DNA from: JBMOLL01 sp049325415
GTDB taxonomy: Bacteria > Bacteroidota > Bacteroidia > Bacteroidales > GCA-2748055
DNA length: 64,000 nt
Direction: 5' to 3'
Assembly (NCBI GenBank): GCA_049325415.1
Contig: JBMOLL010000071.1
Location: 5,821-69,820, forward strand
Below are positions 34,027 through 42,694 of this stretch, one piece after another. The translations under genes and the position numbers were made by a program. Within the stretch, counting starts at the first letter, position 1. Each line of letters starts with the position of its first letter. Under the pieces are notes generated by a model. The model made no database searches and had not been told where the DNA came from. It saw only the letters and a program-made list of their open reading frames with translations.

Positions 34027-35118
34027 TCAGTTGTTCTTATAAAAGGGAAGTTTCACCACTTCAGCTGCGATATGTTTCCCCCTGATCTCCACCCATAATG
34101 AGCTGCCTGGTGCGGCAAAAGCAGGTTCCACATAGGCCATGCCGATCCCTTTATTGAGCATGGGCGACATGGTACCCGAGGTCACCTCTCCTATCTGTTT
34201 CCCTTCTTTATCCACCAGTGGATAATGTTGACGGGGAATTCCTCTTTCCAGCATTTCAAAGCCAATCAGCTTTCTGCTTACTCCTTCATCCCGCTGCTTT
34301 TCGAGCAGAGGCCTGTCAATGAAATCATTGCCTTCGGTAAACTTCGTGATCCAACCCAGGCCGGCTTCAATCGGGGAGGTCGTATCGGTAATATCGTTTC
34401 CATACAGGCAATAGCCCATTTCGAGACGAAGCGTATCCCTGGCAGCCAGGCCAACGGGAATCAGATCATAGGAAGCACCGGTTTCAAAAATCCGGTCCCA
34501 GATCACCTGTCCGTCCTGATTATTGAAATAAAGTTCAAAACCACCGGCTCCGGTATACCCGGTGTTGCTGATGATCACATCATCAATTCCTGCCAGTTTT
34601 CCGGTTACAAAGGTATAGTAGGGTACTGATGACAGGTTGATGTCGGTCAGGTTCTGCAGCAGGTTCAGTGCATCAGGGCCCTGGATGGCCAGCTGTGAAA
34701 TATGGTCCGAGGCATTCTCAAGAATGGCTCCGAATTTATTCTGACGGTTGATCCATTCCCAGTCCTTATCAATATTGGCAGCATTCACCACGAGCAGGTA
34801 CTTTTCTTCCTCATACATGTATACCAGCAGGTCATCAACGATCCCGCCTTTTCCGTTGGGCAGGCAGGAATACTGGATCTTCCCCGGTTGCAGTTTGTTG
34901 ATATCATTACTTGTTACGTACTGAACAAGTGCTGCGGCCTGCGGGCCCTTCACCCAGAATTCGCCCATGTGGGACACATCGAAGAGCCCGACTCCCTGCC
35001 TGACCCTGATATGTTCATCCCTTACGCCGGAATATTCGACGGGCATTTCAAAACCAGCAAAAGGGACAATTTTAGCCCCCATCTGGACATGTGACTGATA
35101 GAAAATCGTACGCTTCAT
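34027..35118 (-). CDS. gcvT: Glycine cleavage system T protein (aminomethyltransferase)
   Basis: Transfers the methylene group from the H-protein-bound aminomethyl group to tetrahydrofolate, releasing ammonia. 363 residues with GAKIVPFAGFEMPVEY, VSHMGEFWVKGPQA, LLVVNAANIDKDWEWI, GYTGAGGFELYF, ARDTLRLEMGYCLYG and the EVTSGTMSPMLNKGIGMAYV C-terminal segment. Full length. The other glycine cleavage genes (gcvH, gcvP) are not in the window. The neighbourhood of serine synthesis genes fits shared one-carbon metabolism. It leads a gcvT-comB pair. Confidence 0.96.
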   Translation of the reverse strand: MKRTIFYQSHVQMGAKIVPFAGFEMPVEYSGVRDEHIRVRQGVGLFDVSHMGEFWVKGPQAAALVQYVTSNDINKLQPGKIQYSCLPNGKGGIVDDLLVYMYEEEKYLLVVNAANIDKDWEWINRQNKFGAILENASDHISQLAIQGPDALNLLQNLTDINLSSVPYYTFVTGKLAGIDDVIISNTGYTGAGGFELYFNNQDGQVIWDRIFETGASYDLIPVGLAARDTLRLEMGYCLYGNDITDTTSPIEAGLGWITKFTEGNDFIDRPLLEKQRDEGVSRKLIGFEMLERGIPRQHYPLVDKEGKQIGEVTSGTMSPMLNKGIGMAYVEPAFAAPGSSLWVEIRGKHIAAEVVKLPFYKNN

Positions 35119-35150
35119 TAAAGGAAAATTGTGTCATGAAATTATGAACA

Positions 35151-35181
35151 CAAATGTAATACTTTCCTTGTTGCACGAAAA
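35151..35181 (-). promoter_or_regulatory. gcvT promoter
   Basis: TACATTTG on the minus strand (plus 35151-35158), an exact -7 match, with TTTT (one mismatch from TTTG) 19 bases upstream. Predicted leader about 30 bases. Confidence 0.55.
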
Positions 35182-35224
35182 TTGTTTAAAAGCAGATCGC
35201 CCCTGTTTTCGTGGCCCTGCGGAC

Positions 35225-35256
35225 AAAAAAACCGGCAGGTGCTGACCTGCCGGTAT
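35225..35256 (-). terminator. Strong terminator after the OmpA-family gene
   Basis: ACCGGCAGGT (35231-35240) and ACCTGCCGGT (35245-35254) form a perfect 10-bp stem with a 4-base loop. On the minus strand the tail is a run of seven T, so it ends the TPR-OmpA transcript 27 bases after its stop. Confidence 0.9.
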
Positions 35257-35280
35257 GAGAAATTTTTCAGGTTTTCCTGT

Positions 35281-37353
35281 TTATTTGCTGATCACCTTGA
35301 ATTCAACCCTGCGGTTTTTCTCCTTACCATTGGGCGTGTCGTTGGTCGCAATCGGCTGAGTATCTGCATAGCCCTTATATTGCAGCCTTCCGGCACTGAT
35401 CCCTCTGCCGACAAGGTAATCCACAACAGCTTTGGCCCTGGCCTCCGACAGTTTGGCGTTCACCTTATAGGATCCCGTATTATCGGTATGTCCGGAGATT
35501 TCCAGTTCAACAGAAGGATTGTTCTCCAGGAACCTCAGAACCTGATCGATGGAATTGTAGGAAGCCGGTGTCAACACCGCCTTGCCCGTTTCAAAATAAA
35601 TGTTTTCCAGAACCACCTTGGTGCCCACTTCGATGCGCTGCAGGTAAAAATCCTGATTAATCACGTCGTCGCCTGTGGCGGATGACAGGTCCATGACATC
35701 GAGAAAATACAGATATCCGGTGGCATTGATTTCAACTCCGTAGGGGCGTGCGTGTTCAAGCCGTACCGTGTATTTCCCTCCGCTGAGCGACATGGCCGTG
35801 GCCTCAACCACACCCGACTCCGCATTGATAAAGGAGATTCTGGCCACAACGGTTGTATCCCTGCCCATGGTATCCCTTACAACACCCGAGATCACATAGG
35901 CCGTATCAAGACTAAGGGCAACGGGAAGAGTGAAGAAGCCCTTTTTGGGACTCAGGGCCGGCCCTGCAATAAGGGTATCCCTGGTAGCGGTAAGCATTTC
36001 CTTTTCCGCTCCGAGAAAGATCACCTTGTAAATATCCTTTGCCCCCATGCCTTCCTGCCGGATAGCCGAATAATAACCAAACCGTCCTGTTTTGTCGGTA
36101 ATGTAAAACAGTTCGTCGTCGGGACTGTTGATCGGATAGCCCATATTTACCGGTTCCGACCAGTTACCGACCTCTGAACGCTCGGAACGGAAAATGTCAA
36201 AGCCACCCATTGAATTGTGCCCCATGGAGGAAAAGTACATATAGCGTCCATCGGGGGAAATAAATATTCCTTCCTCATCGTAGGGCGTATTGATCAGACG
36301 GCCAAGATTTTCAGGTTCCTGCCATTTTCCCTTTGCATCGATCCGTGTTAAATAAATATCCTTGCCCCCGTTGCTTGTCTTCGGGTTGTCGGAGATGAAA
36401 TAGAGTTCCGAACCATCCGGTGAGAGACAGGCAGAGGTCTCCCTGGCTTCGCTTTTCAGTTTACCTTTCAGGGATTCGGGCTTTTTCCATGTTTCTTTTT
36501 CAGGTTTCAGCCTTGAGATCAGTATGTCGCCGCCTTCCACATCTCCCTTGTAGATAAACAGTTCAGTGCCGTCGGGAGAGATTCCGACGATGGCTTCATT
36601 ATGATCCGAGTTAAAAGGCTTTCCAAGACGCCCGGCCTGCAGGAAATTCCCGTCATGAATCCGGGAGACATAGATATCCTCGAGGAACTTATTATCAATT
36701 TCAGAACGGTCGGGCTTTTTACCCCAGGGTCTCCTGGAAGTAAAGAACAGTGCTGTATCACCGCCTGCAAAAACAGGATTATAATCGTCAAACTCGGAGT
36801 TTACTTCGGGTCCGAGGTCCTGGATGATCAGCCTGACAGGATTTTGAACGAGTTCCTTACCGTATTTGCATTCCATGATCAGTTTTTCCACTTCATCGCG
36901 GAATTCCTTACTTTCTTCCGGTGTCAGTGACTGGCTGAAGAGCAGGTACTGATCCCTGGCCTTATCAAATTCCAGGACCTGGTGGTAGGCCCGTCCGAGC
37001 AGGTAGCGGATATCGCGGCTTACCGCCGGGTTCAGTTCATAGGCCCTGACCAGAAAACGGATGGCCTCATATTTATCATCGGTATAGAGGTAGCATACCC
37101 CGATCCTGTAATTCAGGACCGCATTGTCGGGATTATACTGGTTGGCGAAAAGATAATGATCTCTGGCCAGAACCAGGAAACCTTTTCCCTTTTCAAAATA
37201 GTCATTTCCTGCCTCGACACTCTTCCAGGCTTCCTTGAAGCCCTCTTTGCGATCGGTCCTGAATTCCTTTTTCAGGATCCTAACATCATCCTGTGCCTGC
37301 ATTGCGGGAGCAAACAGGATCATGAACAAAAGGTAAAAACATATCCTTTTCAT
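35281..37353 (-). CDS. PorE-like outer-envelope protein (TPR, PD40 propeller, OmpA)
   Basis: A 690-residue exported protein. Signal peptide MKRICFYLLFMILFAPAMQA; TPR units at about 45-160; PD40/WD40-like propeller blades at about 185-440 (ALFFTSRRPWG, ISPDGTELFIYKGD, LSPDGSELYFISDN, ISPDGRYMYFSSMG); a carboxypeptidase-regulatory-like beta domain near 475-565; and a C-terminal OmpA domain (about 575-690) with ISGHTDNTG and LSEARAKAVVDYL that binds peptidoglycan. This is the domain order of PorE (PG1058), a T9SS component in Porphyromonas gingivalis. PorE is a lipoprotein, but here I see no lipobox Cys. Cotranscribed with a TPR protein upstream. Confidence 0.9.
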   Translation of the reverse strand: MKRICFYLLFMILFAPAMQAQDDVRILKKEFRTDRKEGFKEAWKSVEAGNDYFEKGKGFLVLARDHYLFANQYNPDNAVLNYRIGVCYLYTDDKYEAIRFLVRAYELNPAVSRDIRYLLGRAYHQVLEFDKARDQYLLFSQSLTPEESKEFRDEVEKLIMECKYGKELVQNPVRLIIQDLGPEVNSEFDDYNPVFAGGDTALFFTSRRPWGKKPDRSEIDNKFLEDIYVSRIHDGNFLQAGRLGKPFNSDHNEAIVGISPDGTELFIYKGDVEGGDILISRLKPEKETWKKPESLKGKLKSEARETSACLSPDGSELYFISDNPKTSNGGKDIYLTRIDAKGKWQEPENLGRLINTPYDEEGIFISPDGRYMYFSSMGHNSMGGFDIFRSERSEVGNWSEPVNMGYPINSPDDELFYITDKTGRFGYYSAIRQEGMGAKDIYKVIFLGAEKEMLTATRDTLIAGPALSPKKGFFTLPVALSLDTAYVISGVVRDTMGRDTTVVARISFINAESGVVEATAMSLSGGKYTVRLEHARPYGVEINATGYLYFLDVMDLSSATGDDVINQDFYLQRIEVGTKVVLENIYFETGKAVLTPASYNSIDQVLRFLENNPSVELEISGHTDNTGSYKVNAKLSEARAKAVVDYLVGRGISAGRLQYKGYADTQPIATNDTPNGKEKNRRVEFKVISK

Positions 37354-37365
37354 GTCGGCAGTTTT

Positions 37366-38400
37366 TTATTTACACTCCTTTAAATAGCGGGATGCTTCCT
37401 CAATTCCCAGTTCCCGGGCACGGGTCCAGTCGGCACAGGCCCCATCCAGATCACCGGTCATTTCCCTGACCAGGCCACGGTTCAGGTAGATCAGCCCATA
37501 GGAAGGAAAGACCTGGGCAGCCTGATCAAACATCAGTAGCGCGCCTTCCAGATCACGTGATTTGGCCAGGGTTACTGCCCGGTTCAGACCGGCTTCCGGA
37601 AAATCTGAGGAAAGGGCTGCTGCCCTGTTGAAATCGGCCAGGGCTTTTTCATAATCCCCCAGTTGATAATAGGCATATCCCCTGTTATTGTAGGCATAGA
37701 CCAGCGTTGAATCCTGGCTTACCGCCTTGTCAAAATCGGCAATGGCACCAGCGTAATCGCCCAGCCGGATCTTAACGGCACCCATGTTATTATAGGCAAG
37801 GGGGAAGAAATCCTGGTAATTCACCGCCAGTTTATAATCGTACAGGGCCCCCTGCAAATCTCCCTGAACTCTCTTTATACCTGCCCTGTCGTGGTATGCC
37901 AGGGGATAATCCGGCTTCTTTTCCACAGCCGAGTTAAAATCGATCAGTGCCTGATCGGCCTTTCCGCAGAGCAGCCTGGTAATCCCCCTGTAATAATAGG
38001 CCTCCGCAATGGTATACCCATATTTTACCGCATTGTCAAACATAGGTTCTGCCTCATCGCAGGGTATCGTGCCGTAGAGCAGATACCCTTTATAAAACCA
38101 TGCCTCCCCGTTTTCCGGCATGGCAAAAAGTAACTGATCAAGATCGCTCAGCGCCACTTTATACATCCCCGTTTCAATTTCCGCCTTTCCTTTCTGAAGC
38201 AGGGCATCCAGGTTGGACGGATCCGTGGCAAAGCAATCGCCAAATAAGCTTACTGCACGCTGATAATCCTCATTCTGAACAGCTAAGACCGCTTCATTGT
38301 AGAGCCGCGCTGCCTGTCTTTTCTCCCTCAGCGGGACCTGACCTTCTGTTGCCGACAGGGTAAAAACTACCCCGGTAAGCAAGATGATAAGTTTTTTCAT
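37366..38400 (-). CDS. Exported TPR-repeat protein upstream of the PorE-like gene
   Basis: I start it at ATG 38400 (MKKLIILLTGVVFTLSATEG), which gives a clear signal peptide and 344 residues; the frame's upstream ATG at 38502 would bury that signal behind 34 residues. About nine TPR units of canonical form (AEAYYYRGITRLLCGKADQAL, LVYAYNNRGYAYYQLGDYEKA) fill the mature protein, ending in YLKECK. It precedes the PorE-like gene by 12 bases, so both are probably made together. A scaffold or accessory role in the cell envelope is inferred. Confidence 0.88.
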   Translation of the reverse strand: MKKLIILLTGVVFTLSATEGQVPLREKRQAARLYNEAVLAVQNEDYQRAVSLFGDCFATDPSNLDALLQKGKAEIETGMYKVALSDLDQLLFAMPENGEAWFYKGYLLYGTIPCDEAEPMFDNAVKYGYTIAEAYYYRGITRLLCGKADQALIDFNSAVEKKPDYPLAYHDRAGIKRVQGDLQGALYDYKLAVNYQDFFPLAYNNMGAVKIRLGDYAGAIADFDKAVSQDSTLVYAYNNRGYAYYQLGDYEKALADFNRAAALSSDFPEAGLNRAVTLAKSRDLEGALLMFDQAAQVFPSYGLIYLNRGLVREMTGDLDGACADWTRARELGIEEASRYLKECK

Positions 38401-38634
38401 CCGGATTATTTTTATTTCAATGCTCGTATGCTGAAAGAACCTGTATAAGAAACGTGACCATAAAAAAGCGAAAATAGTTTCGTCGGCCGGAAGAATTTTC
38501 ACTCCTGAAAATGGCTGACAACGGCTGAACGGAGCAAATGCCGAAAAATATGATCAAACCGTTTCATTTCTAAAAATAAAAAAATAAATTTATTGTTTTG
38601 AAGTATAGTCCACCAATCTTTTAACAGACCTCTG

Positions 38635-38967
38635 ATGATCACTGATCTAAGTTACCTGAAAACCATGTCGGAAGGTGATAAAAATTTCATCGCTGAGATG
38701 ATCTCCATATTCAAGGAACAGGTACTCGAATACCAGGCTATGATGCCGGATCTTCTTGCTGCAGGGGATTTTATTAACCTGTCAAAGCTCGCACACAAGG
38801 CAAAATCGTCGGTTGCCGTGATGGGAATGACCGATACAGCAGAATTGCTCCGCGAACTGCAGATCGTCGCAGCGGAAAAAGACGACAAATCGGAAATACC
38901 CGGATTTGTTGATAAATTTATTGGCGACTGTAATCTTGCCTTAACTGAACTGGAAACCTACACCTGA
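38635..38967 (+). CDS. HPt (histidine phosphotransfer) domain protein
   Basis: A stand-alone 110-residue HPt protein. The four-helix pattern and the phospho-accepting His54 in LSKLAHKAKSSVAVMGM match the HPt consensus (HxxKxSS). It relays phosphate between response-regulator receivers in phosphorelays. No kinase or receiver gene is adjacent; instead a STAS protein follows after 13 bases, so the pair is probably one operon. The 234 bases upstream (38401-38634) show no ORF and no convincing promoter. Confidence 0.88.
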   Translation: MITDLSYLKTMSEGDKNFIAEMISIFKEQVLEYQAMMPDLLAAGDFINLSKLAHKAKSSVAVMGMTDTAELLRELQIVAAEKDDKSEIPGFVDKFIGDCNLALTELETYT

Positions 38968-38980
38968 AAACCCTGAAGCT

Positions 38981-39319
38981 ATGCTTGATATACAGACCAT
39001 TAAGAATGTTACCGTAGCGTCATTCAAAAATACCGACCGCTTCAACGCTTTACTGGCCGATCCGGTGAAGGAAAAACTTGTGGAGATCTTCAACAAGCCC
39101 AATACAAAACTGGTCATGAATCTCGAAGGGATCAGTTTTATCGACAGTTCAGGTTTCGGTGTTTTTCTGGCGCTGATGAAAGCGGCAAACAACCATTACG
39201 GCACATTCAAGATCTGTAATGTAGCCCGGGAAGTAATGGAGCTTTTCAAGCTTCTCCAGCTTCATAATGTCTTTGAAATCTATAACAGCCTGGATGAGTG
39301 CATAGACAGCTTTAACTAA
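38981..39319 (+). CDS. STAS-domain anti-sigma-factor antagonist-like protein
   Basis: A 112-residue single STAS domain, as in SpoIIAA/RsbV. The phosphorylatable serine lies in FIDSSGFGVFLALMKAA (Asp55-Ser56-Ser57-Gly58). Such proteins switch partners when phosphorylated by a GHKL-type kinase and dephosphorylated by a PP2C phosphatase. No kinase or phosphatase is adjacent. It follows an HPt protein, an uncommon pairing that may connect two-component and partner-switch signalling. A second STAS gene lies at 54311-54658 and a SiaB kinase at 46984-47544. Confidence 0.9.
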   Translation: MLDIQTIKNVTVASFKNTDRFNALLADPVKEKLVEIFNKPNTKLVMNLEGISFIDSSGFGVFLALMKAANNHYGTFKICNVAREVMELFKLLQLHNVFEIYNSLDECIDSFN

Positions 39320-39366
39320 GCGCTGCGCACTCCTTTCCAGGCAGTTAAACCCGGGTCAGGCAGGGC

Positions 39367-41955
39367 TCAGTTCCCGTAAATCAGCCCTGATCCGTCGCTG
39401 GAGATCACCACCGGTTTACCGCTGTTGATCTCATCCGAAAGTATTTTCCTCGACAGTTCATTGATCAGCTGACGCTGAATAATTCTTTTCACGGGCCGTG
39501 CCCCATAGGAGGGATCGTAACCCTTTTCAGCCAGATAATCGATGGCATCCTCCTTGATCCTCAGTTCAATACCCTGATCCAGTAGACGCTTTCTTACCAG
39601 GGCAAACTGCAGTTCTACAATCTGCCTGATCTCCTCCCTTGTCAGAGGTCTGAACATGATCACATCATCGATCCTGTTCAGGAATTCAGGACGAATCGAT
39701 TTCTTCAGCATGGCAAACACTTCATTTCGGGTATCTTCGTAGATTGCCTCCCTGTTTCTGTCGTCGAGCATTTCCATCCGCTCGGTGATGATCTGTGAAC
39801 CCAGGTTGGAGGTCAGAATCAGGATGGTATTCCGGAAATTAGCCGTACGCCCCTTGTTATCCGTCAGCCTGCCTTCATCCAGAACCTGAAGGAGGATGTT
39901 GAAGACATCGGGATGGGCTTTCTCAATCTCATCGAGCAACACTACAGAATAAGGTTTGCGCCGCACCGCTTCGGTAAGCTGCCCGCCTTCTTCATAGCCA
40001 ACATAACCCGGAGGAGCACCTACCAGTCTCGATACGGCATGCCGTTCCTGGTATTCCGACATATCAATGCGGGTCATCATATTCTCATCGTCGAAAAGAA
40101 ATTCGGCAAGTGCCCTGGCAAGTTCTGTTTTTCCCACGCCGGTCGTGCCAAGGAAAATAAAGGAACCAATTGGTCTTTTTTCATCCTGGAGACCGGCCCG
40201 GCTCCGCCTGACCGCATCGGCCACGGCGGTGATCGCTTCATCCTGACCGATCACCCTTTTATGCAACTCCTGTTCCAGGGTAAGCAGTTTTTCTTTTTCG
40301 CTTTTCAGCATTTTCTGCACCGGAATACCTGTCCAGCGGGAAACAATCTCTGCAATATCCTCCTCACTGATCTCCTCCCGGATCATGGCGTGATCCTGCT
40401 GCAGGGCTGCCAGTTGCTCGCCCAGCTCGTGAATCCGGGATTCCACCTCGCGGATCTTACCATACCTGATCTCGGCAACCACTCCGTAATCCCCTGCCCT
40501 CTCGGCTTCAGAAGCTCGCTGCGAGAGTTGTTCCAGTTCCTGCCGCCCGGCAACAATAGCATCGATAAGTTTTTTCTCCGACTGCCACCTGGCCCGAAGC
40601 TGGTTCCTGTCCTCCTGCAGACCCGCGATTTCGCGGATCACCTCATCCAGTTTCGGGGATTTTCCTTCCCGCTTGATCCCTTCCCGTTCAATTTCCAGCT
40701 GCCGGATCTTCCGCTCAATGCTGTCAATCTCCTCCGGTACGGAATTCATTTCAATCCGCAGCCTGGATGCTGCCTCATCGATCAGATCGATCGCCTTATC
40801 GGGCAGATACCTTTCCGTGATATACCTCCTTGACAGTTCAACGGCTGCAATCAGAGCCTCATCCCGGATCCTGACCTTGTGGTGGTTTTCATATTTTTCC
40901 TTCAGGCCGCGCAGAATGGAGATGGCGCTGTACTCATCCGGTTCATCCACAATAATGGTCTGGAACCTCCTTTCCAGGGCTTTATCCTTTTCAAAGTATT
41001 TCTGATATTCATCCATGGTAGTTGCCCCGATGGCGCGAAGCTCCCCTCTTGCCAGGGCCGGTTTCAGGATATTGGCCGCATCCATGGCCCCTTCACTTTT
41101 CCCTGCCCCCACAAGGGTATGGATCTCATCAATGAAAAGGATGATCTCACCTTCCGCACCGATCACCTCACGGACAACCGATTTCAGTCTTTCCTCGAAC
41201 TCGCCCTTGTACTTCGCCCCGGCAATCAGCGCTCCCATATCCAGGGAATAGACGACCATGTTTTTCAGGTTATCGGGAACATCACCGTTTACGATCCGGA
41301 ACGCCAGGCCTTCGGCAATGGCTGTCTTACCCACACCGGGTTCGCCGACCAGGATCGGATTATTCTTGGTCCTCCTGGTCAGTATCTGCAGTATCCTTCT
41401 GATCTCATCCTCACGGCCGATCACGGGATCCAGCTTGCCGCTTCGGGCCTGTTCATTCAGGTTAATAGCGAAACGGTTAAGCGACTGATAATTACTTTCT
41501 GCCGACGGATTATCCACTACCGATCCCTTTCTGAGCTCGCTCACGGATTTTGCCACGTCTTTCCGGTTCAGCCCGGCACTTTTCAGCAGGGCGGCAACAC
41601 TGTCGTTGCCCTCCAGCAGGGCCATAATCAGATGCTCCAGCGAAACATACTTATCCCCCATCTTCTGCATGATCTTCAGCGCTTCCTGTAAAGTTGCCGA
41701 TGCCTGTGATGACAGGTACTGCTCACCGCCGGTGACCCTGGGAACTGAAGAAAGGATTCCGTTCAAACCGTTTTCAAGCTGTTGCACGGAAGCACCGGAT
41801 TTCCCAAGCAGATAATTCAGAACATCCTGACCTTCCGTTAACAGTGCCTTTAGCAGGTGAGCCGTTCCGACCTCCTGATGACCCAAGGTTCCAGCCACAT
41901 TAAATGCCGACTGAATAACTTCCTGAGACTTTATCGTAAACTGATCAAGTTTCAT
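39367..41955 (-). CDS. clpB: ATP-dependent disaggregase ClpB
   Basis: A hexameric AAA+ chaperone that works with DnaK to rescue aggregated proteins. I start it at ATG 41955 (MKLDQFTIKSQE, 862 residues); a longer frame adds 13 residues that do not fit. Domains in order: N-domain repeats (to about 145), AAA-1 (GEPGVGKTAIAEGLA), the middle coiled-coil (about 400-520), AAA-2 (GTTGVGKTELARALAEF), sensor Arg and C-terminal D2-small (YDPSYGARPVKRIIQR). A short TATTTTG (minus; plus 41980-41986) could be its promoter. No CIRCE element was seen. Confidence 0.96.
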   Translation of the reverse strand: MKLDQFTIKSQEVIQSAFNVAGTLGHQEVGTAHLLKALLTEGQDVLNYLLGKSGASVQQLENGLNGILSSVPRVTGGEQYLSSQASATLQEALKIMQKMGDKYVSLEHLIMALLEGNDSVAALLKSAGLNRKDVAKSVSELRKGSVVDNPSAESNYQSLNRFAINLNEQARSGKLDPVIGREDEIRRILQILTRRTKNNPILVGEPGVGKTAIAEGLAFRIVNGDVPDNLKNMVVYSLDMGALIAGAKYKGEFEERLKSVVREVIGAEGEIILFIDEIHTLVGAGKSEGAMDAANILKPALARGELRAIGATTMDEYQKYFEKDKALERRFQTIIVDEPDEYSAISILRGLKEKYENHHKVRIRDEALIAAVELSRRYITERYLPDKAIDLIDEAASRLRIEMNSVPEEIDSIERKIRQLEIEREGIKREGKSPKLDEVIREIAGLQEDRNQLRARWQSEKKLIDAIVAGRQELEQLSQRASEAERAGDYGVVAEIRYGKIREVESRIHELGEQLAALQQDHAMIREEISEEDIAEIVSRWTGIPVQKMLKSEKEKLLTLEQELHKRVIGQDEAITAVADAVRRSRAGLQDEKRPIGSFIFLGTTGVGKTELARALAEFLFDDENMMTRIDMSEYQERHAVSRLVGAPPGYVGYEEGGQLTEAVRRKPYSVVLLDEIEKAHPDVFNILLQVLDEGRLTDNKGRTANFRNTILILTSNLGSQIITERMEMLDDRNREAIYEDTRNEVFAMLKKSIRPEFLNRIDDVIMFRPLTREEIRQIVELQFALVRKRLLDQGIELRIKEDAIDYLAEKGYDPSYGARPVKRIIQRQLINELSRKILSDEINSGKPVVISSDGSGLIYGN

Positions 41956-42111
41956 CTTCGATGTTTTTCTCCCTTCCGGCAAAATACGGTCCAATTCCTT
42001 CGCGTGTCATTTTGTCTCGAAAAATCGCCGGGGAAGCTGTAAATTTGACAGGGCCGGCAAAACAGGGATCCAATTACCGTCCGGGTATTCAGTATTTTAA
42101 CAAACAAAGCC

Positions 42112-42142
42112 TTTGCGGAGACCGGGAAATGGATTACTTTCG
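42112..42142 (+). promoter_or_regulatory. Promoter of the Cys/His lipoprotein gene
   Basis: TTTG (42112-42115), 19 bases, then TACTTTCG (42135-42142), one mismatch from TAnnTTTG. It predicts a leader of about 20 bases to the ATG at 42168 and excludes the longer upstream reading frame. Confidence 0.62.
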
Positions 42143-42167
42143 CGGTAAACAAAACCAAAGCACGATT

Positions 42168-42638
42168 ATGAAGAAATTACTGTTTTTATTTGCTGTGGTC
42201 ACTCTTATTTCCGCCTGCAACAGGGGCCAGGAAAAGTCTGCAGCCAAAGCTGAAGAGATAAGCACCGTAACGGTAAGCCAGATCCTTGCCGATCCTGCCG
42301 CACTGCTTGATAAACAGGTGAGTGTTACCGGTATGGTTACGCATGTCTGCAAACACGGCGGACAGAAACTGTTTATTATCGATACGGATCCCGAACAGCA
42401 GGTACGGGTAAATGTCGGCGAAGGGATACCCGAATTCGACGTTGCACTGGAAGGCAGCACGGTTACTTTCAAGGGAGTATTCAAGAAACTTACGCCCGAG
42501 GAACAAACTGCCATGCAGGGAGAGAACAAGGAAATGCACGAAGAGGAGCATGCCAATCCTGAGGCACATGCTGCGGCTGAAGAAGCTGAGTATTTCATCG
42601 AAGCCGTTTCATTTGAACAGGTTCCTTCAGCACAATAA
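42168..42638 (+). CDS. Small OB-fold-like lipoprotein with conserved Cys/His motif
   Basis: A 156-residue lipoprotein: hydrophobic signal then the lipobox LISAC with Cys17. The mature part looks like a small OB-fold domain (KQVSVTGMVTHVCKHGGQKLFIID, then VNVGEGIPEF and VTFKGVFKKL). THVCKHGG (58-65) clusters one Cys and two His, and an acidic tail carries three more His (124, 128, 134), suggesting metal or haem binding by inference. The start at 42168 is set by the lipobox signal and the promoter; the frame is open a further 69 codons upstream. A terminator then a PepSY-type gene follow. Confidence 0.82.
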   Translation: MKKLLFLFAVVTLISACNRGQEKSAAKAEEISTVTVSQILADPAALLDKQVSVTGMVTHVCKHGGQKLFIIDTDPEQQVRVNVGEGIPEFDVALEGSTVTFKGVFKKLTPEEQTAMQGENKEMHEEEHANPEAHAAAEEAEYFIEAVSFEQVPSAQ

Positions 42639-42658
42639 GCCCTTTATTTTAACTTATA

Positions 42659-42689
42659 CAGCCGGACCGGTTTCCGGCTGTTTTTTTTT
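42659..42689 (+). terminator. Strong intrinsic terminator 5 bases before a start codon
   Basis: CAGCCGGA (42659-42666) pairs with TCCGGCTG (42673-42680), 6-base loop, followed by nine T (42681-42689). The next gene starts at 42695, leaving no room for a promoter between them. It ends the lipoprotein transcript and may act as an attenuator for the PepSY gene. Confidence 0.88.
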
Positions 42690-42694
42690 AAGCT

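Noticed and set aside
38401..38502. Upstream extension of the TPR gene start
   Set aside because: It buries a good signal peptide beginning at 38400 behind 34 residues that do not look like coding sequence of the family.
39913..40833. 306-codon plus-strand frame antisense to clpB
   Set aside because: Shadow of clpB; composition is an unstructured mix with no family features.
41961..42167. Upstream extension of the Cys/His lipoprotein gene
   Set aside because: It would place 69 residues before a clear lipoprotein signal, and the consensus promoter at 42112-42142 lies inside it.
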